A stretch of DNA of 55,836 nt from an uncultured Pelagibacteraceae bacterium (lineage in GTDB: Bacteria; Pseudomonadota; Alphaproteobacteria; Pelagibacterales; Pelagibacteraceae). Shown in pieces: positions 10,287 through 18,957 of this stretch; positions within the stretch are counted from its first letter, which is position 1, and each line of letters begins with the position of its first letter. The notes beneath the pieces were generated by a model. It made no database searches, was not told the DNA's origin, and saw only the letters and a program-made list of their open reading frames with translations. The DNA is taken from NCBI GenBank assembly GCA_902595725.1, contig CACJRJ010000006.1, positions 1-55,836 on the forward strand. Reading direction: 5' to 3'. The translations under genes were made by a program, and so were the position numbers.

Positions 10287-10302
10287 GCATTTAAGTAAAT
10301 GC
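10287..10302. promoter_or_regulatory. Inverted repeat in the gltD/uppP intergenic region, possible operator
   Basis: GCATTTA-AG-TAAATGC is a perfect 7+7 inverted repeat with a 2-bp centre, about 40 bp before the uppP start. The size fits a dimeric regulator site better than an RNA hairpin, because the loop would be too tight. The regulator is unknown. Confidence 0.3.
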
Positions 10303-10343
10303 TTTATTTTTAATTTATATTGTTTAGGAAAAATTAAATCAAA

Positions 10344-11111
10344 ATGATTTCAAACTTTTTAGAAATACTTATTTTATCAATTATTCAGGGAATTTCAGAA
10401 TTTTTACCAGTCAGTTCCTCTGCTCATCTAATAATATTTTCAAATATAATTGATTTTTCAAATCAATCTATAATTTTTGATGTTGGATTACATTTTGGAT
10501 CATTACTTGCAATAATATTTTATTTTAAAAAAGAACTATTAAATATTTCAAATGATAAAAAATTATTCAACTTACTTTTAATTGGTTCAATTCCATTAAT
10601 AATAGTTGGATATATTTTTTATTCAACAGGTATAATTTATTCTTTAAGAAATCTAAAACTAATTGCATGGACTACATTAATTTTTGGTATTTTAATATAT
10701 TTTGCAGATACTTTTAAAATTAAAAAAAATATAGAAAAAGATTTAACAATTAAAAATATTTTAATTATTGGAATGCTGCAAATTCTTGCAATTATACCTG
10801 GAGTAAGTAGAGCTGGAATAACAATCACAGCTGGTAGATTTTTAAATTTTGATAGACACGACTCAACAAAAATATCTTTTTATTTATCTATCCCAGCTTT
10901 AATGGGAGCAAGTGTTCTATCTTTAAAAGATGCAGTGAATGAAAATTTAGAATTTAATTTATTTCTTATTTTTTCAATAATATTATCTTTTATTTTTTCA
11001 TATCTAACAATTAAATATTTTTTAATTTATACAAAAAAGTTTTCTTTAAAATTCTTCGTAATTTATAGGATTATTTTATCTATAATAATTTTTTCAATTA
11101 TCTATTATTAG
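10344..11111 (+). CDS. uppP: Undecaprenyl-diphosphatase
   Basis: A 255-residue integral membrane enzyme of the BacA/UppP family. It dephosphorylates undecaprenyl pyrophosphate so the lipid carrier for peptidoglycan and surface glycans can be reused. Both family motifs are present: the N-terminal QGISEFLPVSSSAHLI (about 15-30), with the catalytic Glu, and PGVSRAGITITAGRFL (about 153-168), with the catalytic Ser/Arg. About seven to eight hydrophobic segments follow. The gene diverges from gltD and overlaps the convergent DMT transporter by 14 bp at its 3' end. Confidence 0.96.
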   Translation: MISNFLEILILSIIQGISEFLPVSSSAHLIIFSNIIDFSNQSIIFDVGLHFGSLLAIIFYFKKELLNISNDKKLFNLLLIGSIPLIIVGYIFYSTGIIYSLRNLKLIAWTTLIFGILIYFADTFKIKKNIEKDLTIKNILIIGMLQILAIIPGVSRAGITITAGRFLNFDRHDSTKISFYLSIPALMGASVLSLKDAVNENLEFNLFLIFSIILSFIFSYLTIKYFLIYTKKFSLKFFVIYRIILSIIIFSIIYY

Positions 11112-11994
11112 TTTTTTTTACTTCAGGTAATATTTGTGAAAAAATGACACCAGCAAGAATTAATACGCAACCAATTATATTATCAATCTCTAAATATTGA
11201 TTTAAAATTATCCAGGCAGCTATAGCTGCAAATACACTCTCTAAAGAAAAGATAATTGCTGATGGAGATGGAGCAATATTTTTTTGAGCATATATTTGCA
11301 AAGTAAAAGCAATCCCACCTGATAATACACCTGCATATATTATTGATACCGACTCATTTAAAATATTTACAAATGATATGTCTTCAAAGAAAAAGCCAAA
11401 CAAGAATGAAAATGAAGCTACAACGAGTGCCTGGAGCGCTCCAAAAAATAATGGTATATCAAAAATTTTAATAAATTTACCAATAAAAATTATATGAAGA
11501 GCCCAAAAAAATGCACATAATATAACCAAGCTATCACCAAATCTTACTGTTGCATTAGAAAAGTCACTCAATAAATAAACTCCTACAACACATAAAATTG
11601 CAGAGGGCCATATACTCCAGTGTATTTTTTTTTTATAGAATATATAAAGTATTATTGGAACCATAGGTACGTAGAAAACAGTGAAAAATGCTGCATTAGC
11701 AATGTCTGTATAAAGTAGTGCAGCTTGCTGGACAAATGTGCCTAAAAATAAAAATAAGCCAATCCAGAAAAGTAGTTTAAAAAATTCAATTCTATTATTA
11801 TTTATTTGCTTAATAATTTTTGAATTTTCATAAATTAGAGCAATTGGAATTATAGATAAAAAACCTATAAGAAATCTTGCTCCATTAAATGTTAGAGGTC
11901 CTATTTTATCCATTCCAGTATCTTGAGCAATAAATGTTGTTCCCCAAATAAATGTGCAAAGTAATGCACTAATTAATGATAAGGATTTCGACAT
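11098..11994 (-). CDS. DMT-superfamily (EamA) transporter
   Basis: A 298-residue inner-membrane protein with about ten hydrophobic segments, arranged as two EamA repeats (about 5-145 and 155-290). The first repeat opens with ALLCTFIWGTTFIAQ and contains GPLTFNGARFLIGF, a typical EamA pattern. Members export amino acids or other metabolites, but substrate cannot be predicted from sequence. The gene overlaps uppP tail to tail by 14 bp. It follows the E2 subunit gene's transcription direction and starts 8 bp beyond that gene's stop, so it could be read through from the PDH promoter region. Confidence 0.88.
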   Translation of the reverse strand: MSKSLSLISALLCTFIWGTTFIAQDTGMDKIGPLTFNGARFLIGFLSIIPIALIYENSKIIKQINNNRIEFFKLLFWIGLFLFLGTFVQQAALLYTDIANAAFFTVFYVPMVPIILYIFYKKKIHWSIWPSAILCVVGVYLLSDFSNATVRFGDSLVILCAFFWALHIIFIGKFIKIFDIPLFFGALQALVVASFSFLFGFFFEDISFVNILNESVSIIYAGVLSGGIAFTLQIYAQKNIAPSPSAIIFSLESVFAAIAAWIILNQYLEIDNIIGCVLILAGVIFSQILPEVKKTNNR

Positions 11995-12002
11995 ATACTG
12001 AA

Positions 12003-12914
12003 TTAAAAGGCTAAATTATAAGCAAAATTTTTTCCTAAATTTTCTTTTAATAAATTACAAAACTTAGCTGCTTCTGCTCCGTCTATAATTCTATGGTCAT
12101 ATGAAAGTGATATTGGCAACACTGTTCTTGCAAGAAACTTATCCTTTATAAAAATTTGTTTTTTATATGATCTACCTACACCAAGAATTGCAACTTCGGG
12201 ATAATTTATTATAGGTGTAAAATAAGTACCACCAATACCTCCTAGACTTGTTATGGTTATTGATCCTCCAAAAAATTCCTTTTTATTTATTTTTAAATTT
12301 CTACTAAGTTCACTTACGTTTTTTAATTCTTCTGCAATTTCTTTTATTTTCTTTTGATCCACGTTTCGTATTTTCGGAACCATTAACCCATGAGGTGTAT
12401 CAACAGCAATGCCTATATGAATATATTTTTTCAAAGTAATCTTACCTTCGTTGATATCGTCAATGGAAGAATTGAATGTAGGAAATTTCTTTAGATTATT
12501 AGTTAATGCTTTTGCTACAAAGGCGAGAGGCGTAATTTTAATTTTTTCACCAGATACTGGATCTGTTAATTTTGCTCTGAAATCCTCTAGCTCAGTTATA
12601 TCTACTTCATCATGATGAGTAACATGTGGTATTGTATTCCAAGAATTTGAAAGGTGTGGAGCGGCTAATCTTTTTATCCTAGGAATATCTTTTATCTCAA
12701 TATCACCAAAATCGGAATGATTAAATTCAGATTTAACTTTAATATCTTCTTTTGTATTAAATTTATTTAAATTTTTATTTACAAAATTTTTAACATCATC
12801 TTCAGTTATTCTTCCTAATCTTTCTGATCCTTTAATCTCAGTTATATTTGCCCCAAGTTCTCTAGCAAATTTTCTTACTTTAGGTGTAGCAAATATTTTT
12901 TTATTTTCCGACAT
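12003..12914 (-). CDS. aceF: Pyruvate dehydrogenase E2 (dihydrolipoamide acetyltransferase), without lipoyl domain
   Basis: A 303-residue E2 that moves the acetyl group from lipoamide to CoA. It starts at once with the peripheral subunit-binding domain (FATPKVRKFARELG ... GRITEDDVKNFV, about 8-47), then a short linker and the catalytic chloramphenicol-acetyltransferase-like core. The active site SYDHRIIDG is present (H274, D278). Normal E2 proteins have one to three N-terminal lipoyl domains. None is present here, and the protein is correspondingly shorter than the usual 400-630 residues. The missing lipoyl domain is found at the N-terminus of the adjacent E1, whose stop lies 3 bp upstream of this ATG. 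The two genes are therefore an operon. Confidence 0.9.
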   Translation of the reverse strand: MSENKKIFATPKVRKFARELGANITEIKGSERLGRITEDDVKNFVNKNLNKFNTKEDIKVKSEFNHSDFGDIEIKDIPRIKRLAAPHLSNSWNTIPHVTHHDEVDITELEDFRAKLTDPVSGEKIKITPLAFVAKALTNNLKKFPTFNSSIDDINEGKITLKKYIHIGIAVDTPHGLMVPKIRNVDQKKIKEIAEELKNVSELSRNLKINKKEFFGGSITITSLGGIGGTYFTPIINYPEVAILGVGRSYKKQIFIKDKFLARTVLPISLSYDHRIIDGAEAAKFCNLLKENLGKNFAYNLAF

Positions 12915-12917
12915 AAT

Positions 12918-15900
12918 TTATAGCTTTGTAGGGATTGTTTTATTCGGGTCAATGTTATATTTTTTTATAGCTTCGCTTGCATATTTTGATGGTATTAATT
13001 GTTCTTTGGCTAAAACACTAAGAGAATAGGCTACGATATGTTGTTTATCAACTTCAAAAAACTTTCTTAAATTTTTTCTAGTATCGCTTCTTCCGTATCC
13101 ATCTGTACCAAGAGAATAAAAACTTTTTCTAGTAAAAGGCCTAATTTGATCTGAATTTAACCTTATATAGTCTGAAGCCGAAACTATTGGGCCTTCAGTT
13201 GAAGAAAGGCATTTTTCTAAGTGGCTTTTTTTGTTTGCTTTATCTGGATTAAGCAAATTATATCTTTCAACCTCTACAGCTTCTTTTCTAAGCTCGTTAT
13301 AACTTGTTACACTCCATACATTACTATCTATTTTGTAATCTTTTTCCAATATTTCTGCAGCAGCAATAATTTCTCTGAGTATTGCACCGGAGCCTAATAA
13401 TTGAATTTTAGTTTTTTTATTTTTATTAAATTCTTTAAATTTATACATTCCTTTTAAAATATCTTCTTCTATATTTTTTTCTTTTGGTATTTCAGGATGA
13501 GTATAATTTTCATTCATTGTAGTAATATAATAAAAAATATTTTCTCTTTTTTCATACATTCTTCTTAAACCTTCTCTAAAAATTACAGCTAATTCATAAG
13601 AAAAAGTCGGATCATATGAAATACAATTTGGAACTACAGAAGACAATACATGACTATGTCCATCACCATGCTGAAGACCTTCTCCTGACAATGTTGTACG
13701 TCCTGCAGTTGCTCCAATTAAAAATCCTCTTGTTTGATTATCTCCTGCAGCCCAAATAAAGTCACCGGTTCTTTGAAAACCAAACATGGAATAAAATATA
13801 TATATTGGTATCATTGAGATATCATGATTTGCATAAGATGTGCCAGCTGCAATCCAGGATGAAATAGCGCCAGCTTCGGTTATTCCTTCTTCTAAAACTT
13901 GGCCCTTTATATCCTCACGATAAGAACTTAATTGTTCTGAGTCTACTGGTTCATATTTCTGACCTTCGTGAGCATATATTCCTATTTTTTGGAACAAACC
14001 CTCCATACCAAAAGTTCTGGCTTCATCTGGAATAATCGGAACAAGTCTTGGAGCTACATTTTTATCCCTCATAAGATTTGTTAACATTCTAACTAATACC
14101 ATTGTTGTAGACATTTCTTTTTCACCTGTAGATTCTTTCATTTTTGCAAATATATCTTGTGGTGGTGTTTTTATTGCTTTAGCAAATGATGACCTTTCCG
14201 GTAAGTTTCCACCTAATTTAATTCTACATTCTTTTAAGTATTTTATTTCTGGTGAGTTATCGTCAGGTCTATAATATTGGATATTTCTTACTTGTTCATC
14301 GGTTAAAGGCACATCAAATCTATCTCTATAATACAACAAATCTTCTTCATCTAATTTTTTTTGTTGGTGCGTTGTGTTCATGCTTTCTCCTGACTTGCCC
14401 ATTCCATAACCTTTGATAGTTTTAGCAAGAATTACGGTTGGTGTACCTTCGTTCTGCATGGCAGCATGGTAAGCAGCATAAACTTTGTGTGGATCGTGTC
14501 CACCTCGATTAAGTTTCCAAATATCTCTATCAGTCATTTGGGATACCATGTCTAATAGTTCTGGATATTTTCCAAAAAAATTATCTCTTACATATTTTCC
14601 ACCTTTTGCCTTGAATGCTTGATATTCTCCATCTACTGCCTCACCCATTCTTTTAATCAATAAACCAGATTTATCTTTAGATAATAATTGATCCCAATAA
14701 GAACCCCAAATAACTTTGATTACATTCCAACCTGCGCCTCTAAAAATTCCCTCAAGTTCTTGAATAATTTTTCCGTTACCTCTAACTGGTCCATCTAATC
14801 TTTGAAGGTTGCAGTTTACTACGAAAATTAAATTATCTAGTTTTTCTCTTGCTGCTAATCCAATAGCTCCTAAAGATTCAGGCTCATCAGTTTCTCCATC
14901 TCCGAGAAAACACCAAATTTTTCTTCCTTCATCTTTTAACAATCCTCTATTAATTAAGTATTTATTAAATCTAGCTTGATAGATTGACATTATTGGTCCC
15001 AGACCCATTGACACCGTAGGAAATTGCCAAAATTTAGGCATCAACCAAGGATGAGGATAAGAAGATAAACCTCCTGGCTTCACTTCCTGCCTAAAGTGAT
15101 CTAATTCTTTTTCACTAATTCTACCTTCAAGAAAAGCTCTTGCATACATTCCTGGTGCGCTGTGACCTTGAAAATAAATTAAATCTCCACCAAATCTATT
15201 ATTTTTTGCTCTCCAAAAATGATTCATTCCTACATCATATAAAGTAGCGGCAGATGCAAATGTTCCAATATGACCACCAAGTTCAGGATTTTTTTTGTTT
15301 GCTCTAACAACCATAGCAGCTGCATTCCATCTAATTAAAGATCTAATTTTCCTCTCTAAATTTTGATCTCCTGGAGATTTTTTCTCTTCTTCTGGTTTAA
15401 TAGTATTAATATAAGGAGTATTTCTAGATAATATTAGATCAGATCCTTCTTTATAAGAATGTTCAATAAGTTGTTTAATTAAAAATTGTGCTCTATTTTT
15501 TCCATCTTTTTCTAAAACAGCAGAAAGAGATTCAAGCCATTCGCTTGTTTCGATTGGATCTATATCACCACTTTTAGATATTTGAGTAATTTTATCTTCT
15601 TTCTTGTCAATATTACTTTTAATGATTTTTTCTTCTTTTTTTTCTAAAGTCTTTTCCGCTTCTTTTATAATTTTTTCGGTATCTGTAGGTAATTTATTCT
15701 TATCAGATTTTATTTTTTCATCTTTAGTTGTATCTGCTGAAAGTGAAATAAGAACATCACCTTTTGAAACCTTATCACCAATTTTTACAATTATATTTTC
15801 AACTACACCATCCTCAGTGGAAGGCACCTCAACGCTTGATTTATCGCTCTCTAAAGTTACAATTGAGTCATTTTTTTTTATCTTGTCCCCTGATTTTACT

Positions 15901-15965
15901 AAGATTTCTATGATTTCCACATTTTCAAAATCACCAATATCAGGAACAATTATTTTACTAATCAT
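12918..15965 (-). CDS. aceE: Pyruvate dehydrogenase E1, homodimeric type, with N-terminal lipoyl domain
   Basis: A 1015-residue fusion. Residues 1-78 are a complete biotinyl/lipoyl domain, with lipoylation site K42 in LESDKSSVEVPS. Residues about 80-140 are a Lys/Glu/Ser-rich linker, and about 143-1015 are a full AceE-type E1, which is normally about 890 residues. The TPP motif is GDGETDEPES (about 350-360), and HDPHKVYAAYHAAM and SGEGLQHGDGHSHV are AceE hallmarks. It decarboxylates pyruvate and acetylates lipoamide, here plausibly its own. The ATG at 15963-15965 opens the lipoyl domain directly. E3 (lpd) is not in the window. See the finding on domain relocation. Confidence 0.94.
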   Translation of the reverse strand: MISKIIVPDIGDFENVEIIEILVKSGDKIKKNDSIVTLESDKSSVEVPSTEDGVVENIIVKIGDKVSKGDVLISLSADTTKDEKIKSDKNKLPTDTEKIIKEAEKTLEKKEEKIIKSNIDKKEDKITQISKSGDIDPIETSEWLESLSAVLEKDGKNRAQFLIKQLIEHSYKEGSDLILSRNTPYINTIKPEEEKKSPGDQNLERKIRSLIRWNAAAMVVRANKKNPELGGHIGTFASAATLYDVGMNHFWRAKNNRFGGDLIYFQGHSAPGMYARAFLEGRISEKELDHFRQEVKPGGLSSYPHPWLMPKFWQFPTVSMGLGPIMSIYQARFNKYLINRGLLKDEGRKIWCFLGDGETDEPESLGAIGLAAREKLDNLIFVVNCNLQRLDGPVRGNGKIIQELEGIFRGAGWNVIKVIWGSYWDQLLSKDKSGLLIKRMGEAVDGEYQAFKAKGGKYVRDNFFGKYPELLDMVSQMTDRDIWKLNRGGHDPHKVYAAYHAAMQNEGTPTVILAKTIKGYGMGKSGESMNTTHQQKKLDEEDLLYYRDRFDVPLTDEQVRNIQYYRPDDNSPEIKYLKECRIKLGGNLPERSSFAKAIKTPPQDIFAKMKESTGEKEMSTTMVLVRMLTNLMRDKNVAPRLVPIIPDEARTFGMEGLFQKIGIYAHEGQKYEPVDSEQLSSYREDIKGQVLEEGITEAGAISSWIAAGTSYANHDISMIPIYIFYSMFGFQRTGDFIWAAGDNQTRGFLIGATAGRTTLSGEGLQHGDGHSHVLSSVVPNCISYDPTFSYELAVIFREGLRRMYEKRENIFYYITTMNENYTHPEIPKEKNIEEDILKGMYKFKEFNKNKKTKIQLLGSGAILREIIAAAEILEKDYKIDSNVWSVTSYNELRKEAVEVERYNLLNPDKANKKSHLEKCLSSTEGPIVSASDYIRLNSDQIRPFTRKSFYSLGTDGYGRSDTRKNLRKFFEVDKQHIVAYSLSVLAKEQLIPSKYASEAIKKYNIDPNKTIPTKL

Positions 15966-16236
15966 ATCAATATTTATAAAAAAACTTATTAAAATTAAAT
16001 AAAAGTTTTATTTCAGACATATTTATATCTCTTTTTAGTCAATCTTAAATGCGTAAATTCTGCTATGTTGATAAAGTTAACACATTTTATTATTAAATTT
16101 ACCCTATCTAATAAAAATAAAAACATAGATAGTAGATTTTGGATACAAAAGTTACTTTTAAAGAAAAGATATAGAATTATTTAAATATTTAAATTTACTG
16201 TTTAAATTTTTTCTTATTCATCTATATTGCTATTAA
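15966..16236. other. 271-bp gap between aceE and tRNA-Arg; one doubtful 39-codon frame
   Basis: AT-rich DNA between the divergent aceE start and tRNA-Arg. It should hold the PDH promoter (minus strand) and the tRNA promoter (plus strand); a TATATT hexamer about 10 bp before the tRNA could be a -10 box, but no convincing -35 accompanies it. A plus-strand frame at 16065-16184 could encode 39 residues (ATG start, Lys/Ile rich, no recognisable motif, no ribosome binding site). I do not call it a gene. Confidence 0.5.
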
Positions 16237-16313
16237 GGGCTGCTAGCTCAATTGGATAGAGCGCAGAGCTACGGACTCTGAGGTTGAGGGTTCAAGTCCT
16301 TCGCGGCCCACCA
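16237..16313 (+). tRNA. tRNA-Arg(ACG)
   Basis: A 77-nt cloverleaf with the 3' CCA encoded. The acceptor stem GGGCTGC pairs with GCGGCCC (one G-U), the D stem is GCTC/GAGC, and the anticodon stem CAGAG/CTCTG holds loop CTACGGA. The anticodon ACG is at 16271-16273. The T arm is GAGGG-TTCAAGT-CCTTC. A34 would be deaminated to inosine by TadA and read CGT/CGC/CGA. The next downstream ATG is only 5 nt after CCA. Confidence 0.97.
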
Positions 16314-16318
16314 AAATT

Positions 16319-16402
16319 ATGAAAATATCTTTGCAAAACTCAGTTATTATTTTTTTTATTATAATTTTTTTTATTTTATCTTTAATCACAATATTAATTT
16401 AG
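16319..16402 (+). CDS. Possible 27-residue hydrophobic peptide
   Basis: An ATG frame sits between tRNA-Arg (5 nt away) and the thioesterase gene (4 nt away). It would encode a short polar start (MKISLQNS) followed by an almost unbroken run of Ile, Phe and Leu, that is, a single membrane helix. No ribosome binding site is visible. AT-rich DNA produces such frames easily, so coding status is open. The tight fit between two real genes is the only support. Confidence 0.25.
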   Translation: MKISLQNSVIIFFIIIFFILSLITILI

Positions 16403-16406
16403 GTTT

Positions 16407-16832
16407 ATGACAGATAAATTTGAGCAAATTAGTAATAAACCAGGATTTATGAAACATAATGGTGGAATTCTTTTTAGAAAAATTTCGGATACAGAATTTG
16501 AATTTAAAGCTACTATTGACGAAAACAAATTAAATTCTGCAGGCATTACTCATGGAGGTTACATTTGCTCAATCATTGATGCAGGGTCAGGTACTGCGGC
16601 TCATAGAGCAAGTAATAATACACCATGTGTAACCATATCTTTAGATATTAAATTCATTGGCGCTACAAAAAATGGAGATGAAATAAAAGGATTTACTAAA
16701 ATTCAAAAAATTACAAAATCAATGGTTTTTTTGATTTGTTATTTAGAATCTAACTCAAAACTAATTGCTTCAGCATCTGGTGTATGGAAGAAATTAAATA
16801 AAAATATATCTAGTTTTGGACCTGGTGGTTAA
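16407..16832 (+). CDS. PaaI-family hotdog thioesterase
   Basis: A 141-residue single hotdog domain. The signature HGGYICSIIDAGSGTAAHRA (about 49-68) matches the PaaI/YdiI thioesterase loop and helix, with the catalytic acidic residue in IIDAG. SLDIKFIGATKNGD follows as the central strand. Members hydrolyse acyl-CoA thioesters, often aromatic or medium-chain. The ATG at 16407 is the first in frame before the conserved core. It lies close behind tRNA-Arg on the same strand and ends 2 bp from the convergent acetoacetyl-CoA synthetase stop. The exact substrate is unknown. Confidence 0.87.
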   Translation: MTDKFEQISNKPGFMKHNGGILFRKISDTEFEFKATIDENKLNSAGITHGGYICSIIDAGSGTAAHRASNNTPCVTISLDIKFIGATKNGDEIKGFTKIQKITKSMVFLICYLESNSKLIASASGVWKKLNKNISSFGPGG

Positions 16833-16834
16833 TT

Positions 16835-18793
16835 CTAATATTTTAGTTCCTTTATATTTTTAAATACATTTAGAATTTCTGGATTAGCTAGTGCTTCTTT
16901 ATTTTTTATTTCATTTCCTTCAATGATATTTTTTACAGCTAGTTCAACTATTTTTCCATTTTTTGTTCTTGGAATATCCTTAACATTAAGAATTTTATTA
17001 GGAACATGTCTGGGCGATGCATTTATTTTAATTTGAGATTTAATTTTTTTAACCAATTTATCATTAAATTTATAATTTTGATTCATTATTATAAAAAGAA
17101 TAATTCTAATATCATTATCCCAGGACTGTCCTATAACTATAGACTCTTTTATTTCTTTAAATTTTTCTACCTCTGAATAAATTTCTGATGTACCAAGTCT
17201 TACTCCTCCAGGATTTAAAGTTGTGTCTGACCTACCATATATTACAAATCCACCAGAATTTTTAACTTCTGCATAATCACCATGATGCCAAACATTATTA
17301 AATTTATTAAAATATGCCTGTTTGAATTTTATATTATTTTTATCATTCCAAAATTTTAAAGGAATTGTTGGAAATGCATTTTTACAAACTAATTCACCTT
17401 TCTTGTTTTTAATTGATTTTCCATAATCATCAAATATATCAACGTTCATGCCTAAACCTTTATTCTGAATTTGTCCTGCAATAACTGGCTCATAAATATT
17501 TCCAAGTACAAAACATGAAACGATATCAGTTCCTCCAGATATTGAGGCAAGATGAACATTTGATTTAACTTTTTTATATATAAAATTGAAACCATCCTCA
17601 GATAAAGGTGAGCCAGTAGAACAAATTGTTCTTAGTTTTGTTAACTTATACTTTTTTTTGTTTAAAATGTTCGATTTATTCAGTGAGTCTATATATTTTG
17701 CACTAACTCCAAATAATGTTATTTTTTCATCATTTGCTAACTTAATTAATAGATCGCTCCTTTTATACATTGGAAATCCTTCAAAAAGAACTATTGATGC
17801 TTTTGATGCTAAAGCAGTTACCAGCCAATTCCACATCATCCATCCACAAGTAGTAAAATAAAATACATTATCATTTTCCTTAATATCGCTATGTAACTGA
17901 TGTTCTTTAAGATGCTGCAATAAAACACCTCCTGATCGGTGGCAAATACACTTTGGCTTACCTGTAGTGCCACTAGAATATAATATTGCTAATTCATGTT
18001 CAAAATCAAACTTTTTAAATTTAAATTTTTTTGGATTAATTTTCATAATAGAATTCCAGTTTATATATTTTACTTTTTTAATTTTATTTAATTTTAATAA
18101 TTGTTTTCCTGGATAGTTGATTATTATTACATGCTTAATTGATTTAATTTTATTTAATATTAAAGGTAATCTTTTAATAACATTGATTTCTTTTCCATTA
18201 TAAAAATATCTATCGCATATAATTAATACCTTTGGTTTTATTTGAGAAAATCTTTCAATAACACCATTCGTTCCAAAATCTGGGGAACAGGATGACCAAA
18301 TTGATCCTATAGCCGATGTAGCTATAAAAGATTCAACTGTTTCAATTAAATTTGGCAAATACGCGGCGATTCTATCTTTTTCTTTAATTTTAATGGTTTT
18401 AAAAAAAGTAATTAATTTAAATACATTTTTATTTAATTCCCTCCATGTTCTAACTTTTTTAATACCACTTTCACTTATAAAAGTTATTGCTTTACTATCA
18501 TCATTTTTAGACAATAAATTTTCTGCAAAGTTAAGTTTAGAATTTTTAAGAAATTTATTTTTAAAAAATATATTTGATTTCTCATAATCTTCTCTCTTCA
18601 AACCTTTGACTTTAGTAAAATCCCAAATAGAGTTCCAAAATTTTTTTTGATTATTAATGCTCCATCTCAGTAGTTTAGGATACTTTTGAGTTATTTTAAA
18701 TTTATATTTGGAAAACAAAAACTTTTCATATCTAAATAAATTGGATTTATTTTTTTGTGACTTTTTAGCTTTCCATAGTATTTTTGATTTCAT
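16835..18793 (-). CDS. Acetoacetyl-CoA synthetase
   Basis: A 652-residue ANL-superfamily ligase converting acetoacetate, ATP and CoA to acetoacetyl-CoA in the cytosol. The N-terminal pattern FWNSIWDF with LNFAENLL, and GSIWSSCSPDFGTNGV, identify the acetoacetate branch rather than acetyl-CoA synthetase. The ATP loop is LYSSGTTGKPK, the adenylate site GRSDTTLNPGGVRLGTSEIY, and the catalytic Lys lies in IPRTKNGKIVE near residue 617. Length matches the family (about 650). The ATG is first in frame. It is transcribed alone, convergent with the thioesterase and divergent from the helicase across 164 bp. Confidence 0.93.
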   Translation of the reverse strand: MKSKILWKAKKSQKNKSNLFRYEKFLFSKYKFKITQKYPKLLRWSINNQKKFWNSIWDFTKVKGLKREDYEKSNIFFKNKFLKNSKLNFAENLLSKNDDSKAITFISESGIKKVRTWRELNKNVFKLITFFKTIKIKEKDRIAAYLPNLIETVESFIATSAIGSIWSSCSPDFGTNGVIERFSQIKPKVLIICDRYFYNGKEINVIKRLPLILNKIKSIKHVIIINYPGKQLLKLNKIKKVKYINWNSIMKINPKKFKFKKFDFEHELAILYSSGTTGKPKCICHRSGGVLLQHLKEHQLHSDIKENDNVFYFTTCGWMMWNWLVTALASKASIVLFEGFPMYKRSDLLIKLANDEKITLFGVSAKYIDSLNKSNILNKKKYKLTKLRTICSTGSPLSEDGFNFIYKKVKSNVHLASISGGTDIVSCFVLGNIYEPVIAGQIQNKGLGMNVDIFDDYGKSIKNKKGELVCKNAFPTIPLKFWNDKNNIKFKQAYFNKFNNVWHHGDYAEVKNSGGFVIYGRSDTTLNPGGVRLGTSEIYSEVEKFKEIKESIVIGQSWDNDIRIILFIIMNQNYKFNDKLVKKIKSQIKINASPRHVPNKILNVKDIPRTKNGKIVELAVKNIIEGNEIKNKEALANPEILNVFKNIKELKY

Positions 18794-18957
18794 TATAAAA
18801 TATATATTTAAATTTTTTGAATTATGTTACTGTCATTTTATAAAAAAATAAAAATGAGAACTTTTTCCTCAATGATTCGGTCATGTTTTATACTATTTTT
18901 GTTCTTAGCCACTTACAACATATGGTAGTTTAAAATTAAAAAACACTAAAGATAGAA

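Noticed and set aside
16065-16184. 39-codon frame between aceE and tRNA-Arg
   Set aside because: Lys/Ile-rich composition mirrors base composition, there is no start signal, and the region should hold promoters.
18854-18928. 24-codon frame before the helicase gene
   Set aside because: It has a hydrophobic stretch but no ribosome binding site and no conserved feature. Frames of this size are common by chance here.
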